Shown here: in pieces, positions 11,088 through 22,097 of the stretch
How the letters are laid out: each line of letters opens with the position of its first letter
Position numbering within the stretch: the stretch's first letter is position 1
DNA from: Strigamia acuminata
Lineage: Eukaryota > Arthropoda > Chilopoda > Geophilomorpha > Linotaeniidae
NCBI GenBank assembly: GCA_949358305.1
Contig: OX442322.1
Coordinates: 9,672,001-9,736,000 of the forward strand
DNA: 64,000 nt
Direction of reading: 5' to 3'
The notes under the pieces: model-generated
Seen by the model: the letters and a program-made list of their open reading frames with translations, nothing else
The model's database searches: none
Told to the model about the DNA's origin: nothing
Made by a program: the position numbers and the translations under genes

Positions 11088-14000
11088 ATGCAGAAAGCGG
11101 CCAACTCGAACAGTTTAATTCCGGTTCTCGGTGTCGACAATTATGAACAATGGCGATTGTCGATGCAGTTTCTCTTAAAATCGGAAGGGCTTTGGCGTCA
11201 CGTAACGGAGGATAAGGAGGCAGAGCACATTGCCACCCTGACGCCAAAAGAACTTGATCGCTTTATGGTGAAGAAGGACAAGGCCCTAGGCCACATATAC
11301 ATCCATGTGAGCCCCGCCAAGCGTACAGTTTTGGAAACCTGTAACACGCCAAAGGAGGCGTGGGACAAGTTGGCGAAAACCTACGCACCCAGCTCTAGAG
11401 CCCGTCAAGCGGCGATGCGCTGGGAGTTTCTCAGCCTCCAACTCCAACCTGGCGAAGATATGCCGGACTTCATTGCCCGCGTCGACAATTACGTGCGGCA
11501 ACTAAGCGATGTCAACGAGATTATTAGCCCGGTTCACCACGCATACCAGTATTTGAAGTGTCTGCCGCCTGAATATGCTCAGGCAACATTTGCCATATAC
11601 CACTGGCCGGATCCCCAATTCACGCCGAAGGATGTCGCCGAGCAGCTGATTTCCGAGCACATGCGGCTCAAATCCATCGGGTTGCTCGGAACGAGCCAAT
11701 CATCAGCTCACACGTCTATGAAGGGACAATTCCGACCCCGAAATAAATCCGGACCTCGTGATATCTCGACAGTGAAGTGTTTTAATTGCGACCAGCTCGG
11801 ACATTACGCGAACCGATGTCCACGTCCACCCCGTCAACAACAGGGACAACCTACGGTTTCACTCCAACGTAATTCTCGGAGCAAGAGTCGCCGGCGCAAC
11901 AAGAACGCTGCTGCGAAGGCCAACAACGCGCGTCCCCGAGAAAGCTCGCATCCACACCGAGAGGGGACATATTTTGTCAATGCGCCGCAGGTTATCCAAC
12001 GTCCAGTCGCTCATTTTATGCAATCCAATGAGTGGATTCTGGATTGCGGCGCTACAGATCACGTATCTCACGTGCGTGCCGGTTTCACCGAGTTCACCGA
12101 TGTCATTCCATTCGACATCGAGTTGGGACAGGGAAAGTCCCAAGTGACGGGAAAAGGAACGGTTCGTTTGCTAATGGCGATCGATAAGACCCGGTGCACC
12201 GTGAATTTAACAAACGTCCTTTACGCGCCGAATTTCGAGGCAAACTTGATTTCGGTTTCGAAGATAGACAAGGCGCGACATCATATCCACATTTTCAATA
12301 GTGAGATACATGTTTACGAATCGGACATTCGCAGCCCTCTTATTCGTGCAAAGGAGAGAGGAGGTCTTTATTATGTGGACGGTTTGTGTACAAATCCGAC
12401 ATTTGCGACAACGGTTTCTCCCACTGTACAACCGACTCCAACGCTACCGCCGCAAATGTACGTGACTACGGAAGAGGATTTCATTAAAATTCCCAAACCG
12501 AAAAAGGGAAAAGGACAGCAACGAGAAATTACGGATTTTCGGATTGAAATGCCGCTAGTTGAACCCGTGAAGCAAATTCCCGTCCAACAAGCTCCCATTC
12601 CAACCAATCCGATTCCTCCTCCTATCCCTACTCAAATCCACAACGATTTGACCACCCTTCCTTCCTATGCGAATGCCCTACAGTCAATCCCAACGGCAAC
12701 TCCTATTGCAATTCCAAATGCAAATTCCTTTCCTCCCCTTGGCAACCCGTCTCAACCTAAAAAGAAGGTCATCGCCAATCCAGCCTCCGTCAAGGACGCC
12801 ACCGGCTTATGGCATAGCCGTCTTGGCCACCTTCATACGAATGGAATGAAGCTATTGGCCGCAAACGACCAAGTTTACGGAATGTCACCAGGGGAAGTGA
12901 GCAGGGAATTGGCCTGCAACGACTGCAGAATAGCCAAATCGACAAAAGCTTCTCATAAGCCTGATCCTAATCCCTCGACTACGAAGCCTTTGGACCTTCT
13001 CCACATGGATATTTGGGGGCCAGCCCCAGTTCCATCGTTTAGAGGAGCACGTTTTGTCCTTACCGTCATCGACGACGCAACACGCTATTGCTGGATTATA
13101 CCGCTAGCCCAGAAATCGCAGGTTTTCGCAACCTTTAAGGACTTCGTTGCTCGAGTTGAGAGAATCCAGGACACGCAAATAAAAGCGATTCGGACTGATC
13201 GAGGCGGAGAGTTTATGTCAAACGAGTTTCTCCGATATCTACAAGCCAAGGGCATCCAAGGTCAACGGACAAATCCGTCGTCACCACAGATGAACGGCAC
13301 GGCCGAGCGCATAAACCGGACAATGGCCGACAACTTTCGTGCAGTCTTATCCGAGACTAAGTTGCCGGAGGCGCTCTGGGCCGAGCTAGCGGTCACGTTT
13401 GCCTACATCAAGAATCGGAGCCCTCATTCTCGACTTAACAATCAAGTTCCGTATATCCTTTGGCGACAGAGAGCCCTTTCGTTACGACATCTACGAAAAG
13501 TCGGTTCCAAGTGCTGGGTGCACTACACCGCACCAGGACGCAAGAAGCTGGATCCGCGGGCCTGGGAGGGATATTTAGTCGGCTACGCTTCAGGGACCCG
13601 TGGATACAGAATTTGGAACCCAACTGACAACCAAGTCTACGAATCTATTCACGTTAAGATCGATGAGCGGCAGTCGTATCGGAAATCCATCAAAATTTCG
13701 ACGCAGCAGCCGCAACAATCGTTTACTGGTCCCGGACAGCAAACCGTTACATTTGATGATAACCTACATTACCATCAGTGGCCGAAAGGATCTGATTCCG
13801 AGGCGTCAGAACATTCTGCGAACGATTCCGAACGTGTGTCGACGGCATCCGCTTCGATGCACACGCCTCTGGCTTTTCCGCACATCCACATACCACCACC
13901 GACAACTCCGGAACGGGCATTGCTGGATTTATGTGCGACCTTACCTCCGGGTTCTGCGTCTCTTCGACAATCCCATCATATTTCATATGAAGAGGAACGT

Positions 14001-16091
14001 GATACGGACCACGACATCCGAGAGATGGACGAATTGTCAATTTATCCGGAAACATCCGAACACGTTGATGCGTCAGCGGAACAATCGGCACGACCATCGC
14101 CTCCGACAACTCCTCGTACATCCGCTCCGCCATCACCTCAGCGATCGGCAGCGCCTTCTCTTCCCCGTGAAACACCGGTACCGACGCCGAGATTTATTAC
14201 GACGCGTCGTCAGCAACGTGTTGATGATCAGGCTGCGCAAGGGTTGCAAATTTTCGACCCCGATCCCAATTCACCAGCGACTGCGCGCCACACTACTCAT
14301 AAGTGGCGATTCGTCGGTGGAGATGGCGAGTGCCGTGAATGGGTACGCGAGGAACACCTGAGAAAGGATCAAAAACCCGGGAAGATCTTAATTGATGTCT
14401 ATTATTTTCCAACTCCGAAGATCCGTCTAAGATCTTATCACGACATCGAGGAGTATTGTATGTTGAACAATATTGATTACGACCCCGGACTGTTTTTCTT
14501 CGGTAATCTCGAACACAAATTGCCAACTCTTCCGGGCGTTCGTCATGCGGCTCATCTGTGCCGAACCGAGCCGGCTTCATTCGCCGAAATTCCCAAGTTC
14601 AACGACGCTCCGAAATGGCGTGAAGCAATCGGAGAGGAACTCGATATGTTCAAAGAGCGAGAAATCTATAAAGAAGTTCCCCGACCACCCGACACCACTA
14701 TTCTTGGCTGCAAGTGGATTTTTAAACTCAAAACCGATGCAGCCGGAACCGTCACCCGATACCGAGCACGCTTAGTAGCACAAGGTTTTTATCAAACCCT
14801 CGGAGTCGATTTTGATGAGGTGTTTAGCCCAGTCGTGAACTTCATATTGATCCGTCTGTTTTTCTGTCTTCTCGTCGTATTGCGTGGTTGGCAGGACGCC
14901 CACCTCGACGTGAAAGGTGCGTACCTGTACGGGGAATTAAAGCATAACGTATACATGAGAATCCCTGCAGGTGCCACATGCACTGATCCAAATAACGTGT
15001 GGCTTCTTCTCAAATCGCTTTACGGCCTCCACCAATCCGGGAGACAATGGTTCGAGAAACTTGACGAGACACTTCGGGCCCTCGGATTTCGAAGACTGCC
15101 AGCATGTAATTGTGTTTACGTGTTCGGGAATACAGCTGTTATGCTGGTCTACGTGGACGATATCGTCGTGTTTTACGCGTCCGACAGCGTTTTTAATCAG
15201 CTAATCCGTCTCATCTCTTCGAAATTCGATATAGTCAACCTCGGTCCAATCACGAAGTTATTAGGCGTCGAGTTTATCCGCGACGCCGGACGCACGTTCA
15301 TAACGCAACGTGCTTATATCGCCAAACTGGTTAAGAAATTCGGGGCGTCGACCAATAATCTCGTCAAGACACCAGTGACCCCGGGAACGACACTCGTTAG
15401 AGGATCGACCGAAAACTTGGAAGATTTTCCATACCGATCTCTAATCGGTTCACTTCTGTTTTTGGCATCGAGAACTCGTCCCGACATACTCTATTCCGTC
15501 ATCGCTTTGGCACAGTACAACACGTGCTATAATCGAACCCACATCCGCGCCCTGTTACAGGTTCTGCAGTACGTGGCAAACACTGCGGAGCTTTGCATCG
15601 AGTTATCCGGTTGCTCTTCTAGTCAACTATCTGCATTTACCGACGCGTCGTGGGCAAGCGATCCGGAGACATCATTGAGCTTCGGAGGATACATCGTATA
15701 CGTTGGAAATGTCCCTATTGGCTGGTCCTGTCGCAAACAGTCGACCGTAGCGTGCTCAACCATGGAAGCTGAATTTATCGCCCTGGTTGAGTGCGTGAAG
15801 GAGATTTTCTGGCTCGACAGCGTGTACACCGAATTCCCGATTCTCAATCGTCTATCCCGACCTATCGTGTATTCGGACGCCCTGGCCTCGATTCAATTCA
15901 CATCTAATGATATCGAGAACGCGAAGACGAAGCATATTCGCGTGAAGTTTCACTGGCTCAGGGAGTGGTTTACTGCGGGAGTCTTCGATCTTCGAAAGGT
16001 AGCCGGCGAAGCTAATACCGCCGACATATTCACAAAGTGGCTATCTTCGGAACGTTTACGATCATTGATTTCGAAGATCTTCCGAGCATAA
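11088..16091 (+). CDS. Copia-1 Gag-Pol polyprotein
   Basis: 1667 residues in one frame. Gag has the DNYEQW region near the start and a CCHC zinc knuckle (C231, C234, H239, C244). The protease site at 319 reads D-C-G-A, where D-S-G or D-T-G is usual. Integrase has its HHCC finger (H576, H581, C610, C613) and D641, D704, E740, an exact D,D-35-E. Reverse transcriptase shows DVKGAYLYG with D1274 and YVDD at 1355-1358. RNase H has D1519 and E1560 and ends in an ADIFTKWL block. The order integrase before reverse transcriptase defines Ty1/copia. The SLYGLHQSGRQW stretch departs from the common SLYGLKQ form. I chose the ATG just upstream of the conserved Gag region. The frame is complete and probably functional, with the cysteine in the protease the main doubt. 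Confidence 0.96.
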   Translation: MQKAANSNSLIPVLGVDNYEQWRLSMQFLLKSEGLWRHVTEDKEAEHIATLTPKELDRFMVKKDKALGHIYIHVSPAKRTVLETCNTPKEAWDKLAKTYAPSSRARQAAMRWEFLSLQLQPGEDMPDFIARVDNYVRQLSDVNEIISPVHHAYQYLKCLPPEYAQATFAIYHWPDPQFTPKDVAEQLISEHMRLKSIGLLGTSQSSAHTSMKGQFRPRNKSGPRDISTVKCFNCDQLGHYANRCPRPPRQQQGQPTVSLQRNSRSKSRRRNKNAAAKANNARPRESSHPHREGTYFVNAPQVIQRPVAHFMQSNEWILDCGATDHVSHVRAGFTEFTDVIPFDIELGQGKSQVTGKGTVRLLMAIDKTRCTVNLTNVLYAPNFEANLISVSKIDKARHHIHIFNSEIHVYESDIRSPLIRAKERGGLYYVDGLCTNPTFATTVSPTVQPTPTLPPQMYVTTEEDFIKIPKPKKGKGQQREITDFRIEMPLVEPVKQIPVQQAPIPTNPIPPPIPTQIHNDLTTLPSYANALQSIPTATPIAIPNANSFPPLGNPSQPKKKVIANPASVKDATGLWHSRLGHLHTNGMKLLAANDQVYGMSPGEVSRELACNDCRIAKSTKASHKPDPNPSTTKPLDLLHMDIWGPAPVPSFRGARFVLTVIDDATRYCWIIPLAQKSQVFATFKDFVARVERIQDTQIKAIRTDRGGEFMSNEFLRYLQAKGIQGQRTNPSSPQMNGTAERINRTMADNFRAVLSETKLPEALWAELAVTFAYIKNRSPHSRLNNQVPYILWRQRALSLRHLRKVGSKCWVHYTAPGRKKLDPRAWEGYLVGYASGTRGYRIWNPTDNQVYESIHVKIDERQSYRKSIKISTQQPQQSFTGPGQQTVTFDDNLHYHQWPKGSDSEASEHSANDSERVSTASASMHTPLAFPHIHIPPPTTPERALLDLCATLPPGSASLRQSHHISYEEERDTDHDIREMDELSIYPETSEHVDASAEQSARPSPPTTPRTSAPPSPQRSAAPSLPRETPVPTPRFITTRRQQRVDDQAAQGLQIFDPDPNSPATARHTTHKWRFVGGDGECREWVREEHLRKDQKPGKILIDVYYFPTPKIRLRSYHDIEEYCMLNNIDYDPGLFFFGNLEHKLPTLPGVRHAAHLCRTEPASFAEIPKFNDAPKWREAIGEELDMFKEREIYKEVPRPPDTTILGCKWIFKLKTDAAGTVTRYRARLVAQGFYQTLGVDFDEVFSPVVNFILIRLFFCLLVVLRGWQDAHLDVKGAYLYGELKHNVYMRIPAGATCTDPNNVWLLLKSLYGLHQSGRQWFEKLDETLRALGFRRLPACNCVYVFGNTAVMLVYVDDIVVFYASDSVFNQLIRLISSKFDIVNLGPITKLLGVEFIRDAGRTFITQRAYIAKLVKKFGASTNNLVKTPVTPGTTLVRGSTENLEDFPYRSLIGSLLFLASRTRPDILYSVIALAQYNTCYNRTHIRALLQVLQYVANTAELCIELSGCSSSQLSAFTDASWASDPETSLSFGGYIVYVGNVPIGWSCRKQSTVACSTMEAEFIALVECVKEIFWLDSVYTEFPILNRLSRPIVYSDALASIQFTSNDIENAKTKHIRVKFHWLREWFTAGVFDLRKVAGEANTADIFTKWLSSERLRSLISKIFRA

Positions 16092-16303
16092 ACTTATCGT
16101 GACATTCCTAGTTTCTTTTCACCCGACTTCGAGGATCATCGGGTTTCTGTGGGAATACCGAGCTTAGTTAAGTGATAACCACGACAGTACCCGGCCCGAT
16201 GGTTCGACTTTATCATCTTTTTTTTTTCTCAACGATTATCAACTGTAATTCCAGTTTACGTTCATCTTGTCCCCTGATAAATATTTCCATCGAAGAGGGG
16301 ATT
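16092..16303 (+). promoter_or_regulatory. Copia-1 3' untranslated region and polypurine tract
   Basis: About 200 bases after the stop lead to GAAGAGGGGA at 16292-16301, two bases before the 3' LTR. This is a normal polypurine tract, in contrast to the BEL elements here. Confidence 0.85.
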
Positions 16304-16839
16304 TGTTGGTCAAAAGACCATTTTGTATCGATGAATACATTTGTTATTTCCTAGTTTTCCCTTTGTGTTTAGGTATACGGCGCATCTTTGTTATTATTTG
16401 ATTGATTTCGATGTTACCATTCGTTTTGCGCTGTCCCGTATGTAATTCCATACTTTTATCACTTTATGCTAGGATTTGTCCTGTTGTCAAATGATTTGTT
16501 CAAACTTAATGTAAATTCCCGGCACTAGGTGCCACTACCCATTGCTTTTTCATCCAAGATGGCGTCATACACAGCCGTGTATGACTTAGCTGCTTTCCCA
16601 CCTGTTTGGATACCTATTTGTAATGTATTACTATTTAATTAAACCGTTTTTATTGTTTTACTCATTGTGTTTGATTTAAAGCACCTTTAGTGCTTCTTGC
16701 TAGCGCATATAAGCGGCATTAGGCCGCGCGCATTTCCGAAACGATACGCGTCGTATCGTTAACGTCTGTGCGGGTCGCACAGCGCCAATTCACGCTTTCA
16801 ATCGGTTTACACCGATATTTTGCGCATTCTCTGCCTACA
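16304..16839 (+). repeat. 3' LTR of copia-1
   Basis: Same 536 bases as the 5' copy at an offset of 6661. It is followed by the second GATAC and then element 3 sequence. Confidence 0.95.
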
Positions 16840-17884
16840 GATACTTCGTGTCATCGCGAATTCGAGTCTGTGCCAGGTTTATTGTGTGATTTATGATTTG
16901 CTCTCATTTCAAGTGTCAAGCACCAGTGCTTTTTGTATGCGTGTCGTCCGTGCGCCGTTGTACGCCTGTATTTCCGGTCAGTTGCGGTCACGTATCTTGT
17001 GAAAGTGCCAAAAGGTGTGTTTCAAGTGCATCAGGTGTGTCCAGCTGCTTAGCGCCGTCTGTCTTCAAGTGCGCACTTGAGTTTGTGCCAAGTGACAGTG
17101 AGCCGTGCAGTGAATTCGCCTGTTTGGAGCAAATCGTCCTTTTCCCGTTTTGTGTCGTCGTGACAGTGGATCTCCTTCGAGTGGACAACGTCCTCAGTGT
17201 GGAGTTCAAGCCGCAGCGCACCACTGGTCGCGGACGTTCCTGGCTGTCAACTAGTCGTCAATCATCACACAACGCAATGCGATGTCCATCTGAAACAAAG
17301 ATTTATATTTATAATTTTGTCTCAAATAAATTAAATATAATCTTCTTAAGTATATGTCCAGCATTCAGTCAGGTCTTTGGGGGAAAACAAATCGTTTATT
17401 TAGCAAAGTCTTATTCAAGTGATCAGTTTTGGTCTAATAAGAAAAGATTTTCGAAAATAATTCAGTTTGGAGTTGTTTGTTTGCAATTTGGTTGTTAAAT
17501 CTACAATTGAATCTGGGCAAATACTCAAGTTCGCTCGCCATTACTGCATTAGGCAGAGAGCAATTGTCGCTTAAATACGCCAGAGTGCAATTCCGTACAG
17601 ATAAGCGTATCGAAATTTATTGTGACTCGAGGGTTTTGGGGGTCTTTGTCATCTCCAAAATCAATAGTTAGCTCACATAAATTAAGCGCTGTCGCATCGA
17701 TCCTTGAACGTGGGATTTCGAGGTCGAAATTCGAGTGTGTAAGTCAAATCCGTCCTTTTTGTTTGTTGGTGTCTCTGCTTTGCCCTTAGTGTGTCGTCCG
17801 TTGGGTTGGGATCCAACTGGAAAAGGAGATTTTATTTTTACACAAAGAATCAATTCCTGTTGTCAAAGTTTACTTATCTGAAAA
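16840..17884 (+). other. Leader of element 3
   Basis: About 1 kb between the primer site and the gag start, continuing from 9642 once copia-1 is set aside. It matches 44909-45954 of element 5 in reverse. The conserved motif ACACAACGCAATG lies at 17267-17279. A 201-codon open frame (16893-17498) is seen; element 5 keeps 190 codons of it, but it resembles nothing I know. It could be a short upstream protein or chance. Confidence 0.6.
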
Positions 17885-20560
17885 ATGTCACTTCCAGTAA
17901 CCACTCCAGTCGCGCCGCCGTCCGCAGATCAGATAGAAGAATGGGAAATCTTATGGAAATCGAAGATAGGGAACATAGAAGACTTGTTGGGAACGTCAAC
18001 AAACATGCAGGATTTTGGGGAGTTGGATGCCATTTCCCAATCAATTCAGGAGCAACACGCTACATTGATAGATGATCTCACCGTTCTCCAACCGCACCTG
18101 GCAAGAGAGAAATATCTGGATTTCATCGTTCGTTTGGACAAGATTGGATCGAAGGTCAACCACTTGAAGAAGCGAGTGGAAGTCGCCCGGACCAGTTCAA
18201 CCTCCTTGGGAGCTAGTGCCATTGCTTCACAGACGTTCAACACCGGATTCACATCGGTGTCGTCAAAGAAGCATAACTTACGCCTACCCAAGATTGAGAT
18301 CACCAAATATGATGGAAGCCCACTGAAGTTCCAGTCATATATAGACATGTTCGATGCTGCTGTCGACAAGAACGATGAATTGTCGGACATCGAGAAACTA
18401 CAATACTTGAAGTCAACCTGTACCGGAGATGCGGAAAAGGTCGTTGGATCTTTTCCACTAACCAAAGACTCTTACTCTCTTGCATTGGCAGAGCTAAGAA
18501 GTCGTTATGGATCTGAAATTAATCAGAAGAATGCGTTGGTAAAGTCGATACGCGAACTCAAGGCGGTACACGAGATGTATCCAGTCCTGCCGGTCAAGCA
18601 ATTGTTGACATCGATTTCATCCTCGTTAAAAACGCTCGATAAACTACATGTACCTATCCGAACAGCTGGTCTTTTCCTCGTGCCTGACCTTCTGGAAAAG
18701 TTTCCACCTGACATAGCGAAACGTTACCACCGCACCAACCAGGGTCGCATGGACAACGTACTAAAGTTTGTGGACTTTGTTGCGGAAGAACTGCGGATTG
18801 CTGAGCTCGCTGAAGAAACGGTTCTGAAAGCAAAAGCATCTAAGAAAAAACAAGAAAAATCAGAAAAGTCACCGAAAGAGTCGGATTTTGCGCGAAAAGG
18901 CACCATGTCAACCTGTTTCACCTCACAGTCAGGGAAGGACAAACCTAAACCATCCGGTCCAATGGGGTCGGGAAAAATCGTCTGCGTTTTTTGTGACGGA
19001 TCACATTATAATGCGAAATGCGACGCTTCTCTTACTGTTGCGGAACGAACAGAAATCGCTAAACAAAAGCGCTTATGCTTTAATTGCCTCCGCAGAAATC
19101 ATTCGGCGAAAGACTGCTTGGTAAGCTTCAGTTGCAGGAAATGTGGGGGTCGACATCACACGATAATCTGCTCCAAAGGTGAAGAGAAACCTGCTGAAAA
19201 GAAAGAAGAAATTCCCACCCAATCCAGTGTCTCTGCAAATGTATCTTTAGCAGTTGCATCGAGTATTCAGTTGATGGTATTTTCAGCTCAATTAATCCGA
19301 AAAAACAAGGAGCCAGTTATCGTCCGAGGTCTTCTTGACCCCGGGAGTCACCGGTCGTACGTATCTACCAAATTGGTCGAATGCCTTCGGATGACAAAGA
19401 AGGGATCCGTAGCATACATGATGAAGCGATTGGATGATGAACATGCGGTTCCCGCTAATTACGACGTAATTCCAGTAGAGCTACAGTCACGTCACGGAAA
19501 TCAAAAGCTTACATTTGATGCGTTAAAAGCTAAAGCGTTGCCCACAGTCAGTGGACTGACAAACGCCGAAACTATCAAGAAAATATTGGCGTTTGGATTG
19601 GAATTAGCTGAACCGCATCCGTCAGTCACGGATGAAATTGACTTCCTAATAGGAGGTGACAACTTTTGGAAAGTTGCTCTCTGTGGAAGAAAACGAATTA
19701 GCAAAACATTTGGTTTGTCTCGCACGATATTTGGTTGGATTGCCAATGGTTCGATTGGAAACACAAACCACGATTTGGATGAATATTCGGATACTAGCGC
19801 AGCTGTATCGTGTCTCTCGGTAGAACAAGGCCAAATTATCCGGAACAAATCAAAAAATCCGGTCCTAATCGCAACTCAAGCATCGGAAGTCGTCCATCGC
19901 AAGAAGTTGAGTCAAATTTCAGATGAAAAGTCAAGTTGTTTCTGCACAGTCAACTCAAACCTTCCCAAATCATCAAAGACCATGCTTTCTCGAAAGGAAG
20001 GATCTGGAAATGCAGTCAAGAGCTGGCTACTTGGTTCTTTCGGCCGGGAAAATATTCCTCGTTACCGTGTGGAGAAGAGTTGGACTCGGAATTGGAGTGT
20101 AAGGTTATCCCACCCGGACTTTTTAAATTTCTGGGGCTCGATTCGAAGTAATCTAGAGGAAATTCAATCGATTAAAGGCCCAATGTTCTTGGGAAAAAAG
20201 GAAAAGCTTCTCGAGTTGCTGAAAATAGACAAAAAACCTTTACTATTCAGAAATACAAGAGACGTTTTGAGTCAAACTATTATCAAACAAGATCGAAATG
20301 TTGGCGCAGAAATCGAATTGGTAAAGGAAGCAGATGCACGTCGTCCTAAGTATCGATATAGATCGCCTTGCACAAAGATGAAGTCGTTTGTAGGCAAAAA
20401 TCAGAAATTTTCTTTCACTCATCAAGACTATGGTTTCTATTCAAAAGATCCACTGAAACAGAAACAGATGATAAATACACTGGTCAAGTTAAGCTTGGTC
20501 GCTGTTGGTAAAAGAATACCTGAATGGATTTCAAACCTATTACGTCAAAGAATTACATAG
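17885..20560 (+). CDS. Element 3 Gag with protease-like domain and unique C-terminal tail
   Basis: 891 residues. The N-terminal two thirds are BEL/Pao Gag (DUF1759-like), then three zinc knuckles starting at C367, C398 and C417, then the DUF1758-like retropepsin with L-D-P-G-S-H-R-S around D485. Similarity to element 2 stops near residue 643. Where element 2 continues into reverse transcriptase, this protein has about 248 lysine- and arginine-rich residues with no motif I recognise, and ends just before the 3' LTR tract. No YMDD, RNase H or integrase is present. It should form particles and mature itself but needs another element's enzymes. The ATG follows TCTGAAAA and is conserved in element 5. 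Confidence 0.88.
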   Translation: MSLPVTTPVAPPSADQIEEWEILWKSKIGNIEDLLGTSTNMQDFGELDAISQSIQEQHATLIDDLTVLQPHLAREKYLDFIVRLDKIGSKVNHLKKRVEVARTSSTSLGASAIASQTFNTGFTSVSSKKHNLRLPKIEITKYDGSPLKFQSYIDMFDAAVDKNDELSDIEKLQYLKSTCTGDAEKVVGSFPLTKDSYSLALAELRSRYGSEINQKNALVKSIRELKAVHEMYPVLPVKQLLTSISSSLKTLDKLHVPIRTAGLFLVPDLLEKFPPDIAKRYHRTNQGRMDNVLKFVDFVAEELRIAELAEETVLKAKASKKKQEKSEKSPKESDFARKGTMSTCFTSQSGKDKPKPSGPMGSGKIVCVFCDGSHYNAKCDASLTVAERTEIAKQKRLCFNCLRRNHSAKDCLVSFSCRKCGGRHHTIICSKGEEKPAEKKEEIPTQSSVSANVSLAVASSIQLMVFSAQLIRKNKEPVIVRGLLDPGSHRSYVSTKLVECLRMTKKGSVAYMMKRLDDEHAVPANYDVIPVELQSRHGNQKLTFDALKAKALPTVSGLTNAETIKKILAFGLELAEPHPSVTDEIDFLIGGDNFWKVALCGRKRISKTFGLSRTIFGWIANGSIGNTNHDLDEYSDTSAAVSCLSVEQGQIIRNKSKNPVLIATQASEVVHRKKLSQISDEKSSCFCTVNSNLPKSSKTMLSRKEGSGNAVKSWLLGSFGRENIPRYRVEKSWTRNWSVRLSHPDFLNFWGSIRSNLEEIQSIKGPMFLGKKEKLLELLKIDKKPLLFRNTRDVLSQTIIKQDRNVGAEIELVKEADARRPKYRYRSPCTKMKSFVGKNQKFSFTHQDYGFYSKDPLKQKQMINTLVKLSLVAVGKRIPEWISNLLRQRIT

Positions 20561-20566
20561 GATGTC

Positions 20567-20593
20567 GGTTTCTTTCTTTCGGCCGGCAATCTT
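20567..20593 (+). promoter_or_regulatory. Pyrimidine tract before 3' LTR of element 3
   Basis: GGTTTCTTTCTTTCGGCC followed by GGCAATCTT lies directly before the LTR and starts six bases after the gag stop. It matches the arrangement in elements 1, 2, B and D. Confidence 0.55.
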
Positions 20594-22097
20594 TGTTGCT
20601 AGCAACAAATGGAGTTGTCAAAACGTTTACCGGCTAGGAAGAAAATCTATACATGTGGCAATTTCCTGGAAATACAGACAAAACGTTTTTAATAACATTC
20701 TTGTGTGTTTGAGTTTGAATTTGTCAATTATCTGAATATTTCCGTGTCTGAAATCAATGTTTTCATAGCACATGTGTACTAGTGTCATTGCCGTGAACGT
20801 TTGCCATGTGAATTAATTATCTGAAATGTCAAAATATTGCTCTGTAAGTTTTTGTTGTCACTTATTAACGTTTTGTGCAATTTTTACCTGTTTCTTGAGT
20901 GTTATCTATTTCCAGTTCATTAGTGTAAGCAGTATGACAAGCTGGATGCATCTCGCTCAATTCAAATGTGGACTGGAAGAGATCTAACTGTTATTATTAA
21001 TGTTTAAATGCATTCAGTGCATTTTATCAGTTTATTAGCAATTTTCCTACCTTGTTTAATGTCCTGTGTGTCTATTGTGCGCATGTGAGTTCAACACCGC
21101 TCGTTTCAGGTGTGAAAACGTCCAAAATGCGTGCAAATGATCGCCTCCTATGCGTGTCCGCCTCTGGACAGCTGGTAGAAATGTTCCAGGTCCTGTCACG
21201 GATTAAAAACCACATATATTAGTTGTTTGTATGCCTATTAATTAATTTGTTACCTTAAAATGCCTCTCACTTGTCCTGGAAGGTTAATTGGATTGCTTTT
21301 GTGCTCATATGAGCAATCTCTCTCTCATTGTCCGCCATTGCTGTGGGCGTGGCTTAAGTGTCTCTGTAAAGATGTATTTAAAATTACCTTTTTGTGGGTT
21401 TTATGAGGTATTTGTGAGTAATTAGGCATTTGTGTATTTAGCAATGTAATAGTCTTAAGTTTTATTGCATGATGATAATGCTTTCTGATGTAAATACTGC
21501 ACTCACTGTAGAGCTGCAATTTGATTGGTAGAAAAACCTCTATATTTATTCTTTTTCTTGTGTTTCATGAATACTTACTTGGATTTAATGCATTTCTAAT
21601 GGGTTCTTGAATATAGCATCTAAAGATTGATTGTAAAACTGATTTATTACATTTAATGTAGGTTTTCAGTTGTTAGGCTTAATCAAATGTACTTGATGCC
21701 CTGTACGGTAGTCTATTTGTATCAGATGGTTTATTTCCTCCCTTTTTCAGGGACCTAAGGCTTCCTTACTTTCAAGTGCATATGTCCTTATACAATGCTT
21801 ATGTGATTGCACTGGTTATAGTTTATTGTTTTAAGTGTAACTGCTTTGTTTCTGCTCTCGCGCTGCATTGTATCTGTGTTATTCATGTTTTCAATGATAT
21901 TAAACGATGTTTATTTTTACTCCCGTGGATTTTAACAGAATGAGTGAGGAGTAAAAACTCCTTGTTTCCTCCAAAGTACCTGCTGTTCTGGATGCCTGAC
22001 AGATGGACATTGAATCTTCAAAGCCACTATACAAAATCAGCGGTCAAAAAGAAGGTCCTTTGTTTCTTAATTGGCCCAGCCCAGGCCAGTTGCAACA
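20594..22097 (+). repeat. 3' LTR of element 3
   Basis: 1504 bp, same as 8114-9617 by eye, ending TTGCAACA before the second actc copy at 22098-22101. Confidence 0.95.

Larger units (their letters stand above)
9643..16839 (+). mobile_element. Copia-1: complete Ty1/copia retrotransposon
   Basis: Two 536-bp LTRs flank a tRNA-iMet primer site, a 0.9-kb leader, one 1667-codon gag-pol ORF and a polypurine tract. GATAC is duplicated at 9638-9642 and 16840-16844. It is the youngest insertion of the left nest, lying in element 3. The LTRs read identically by eye and the ORF is unbroken, so recent and possibly current activity is likely. Confidence 0.96.
8114..22097 (+). mobile_element. Element 3: Gag-protease-only BEL element (family C)
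   Basis: Two 1504-bp LTRs at a constant offset of 12480 flank it, and actc is duplicated at 8110-8113 and 22098-22101. It holds a leader, one long ORF and the usual pyrimidine tract, but no reverse transcriptase, RNase H or integrase. Copia-1 interrupts it 25 bases after the 5' LTR. An uninterrupted version of that junction exists in element 5 at 45930-45975, which confirms the reconstruction. Confidence 0.93.

Noticed and set aside
13600-14361. 253-codon frame within copia-1
   Set aside because: Arginine- and proline-rich shadow of the real gag-pol frame in another reading frame.
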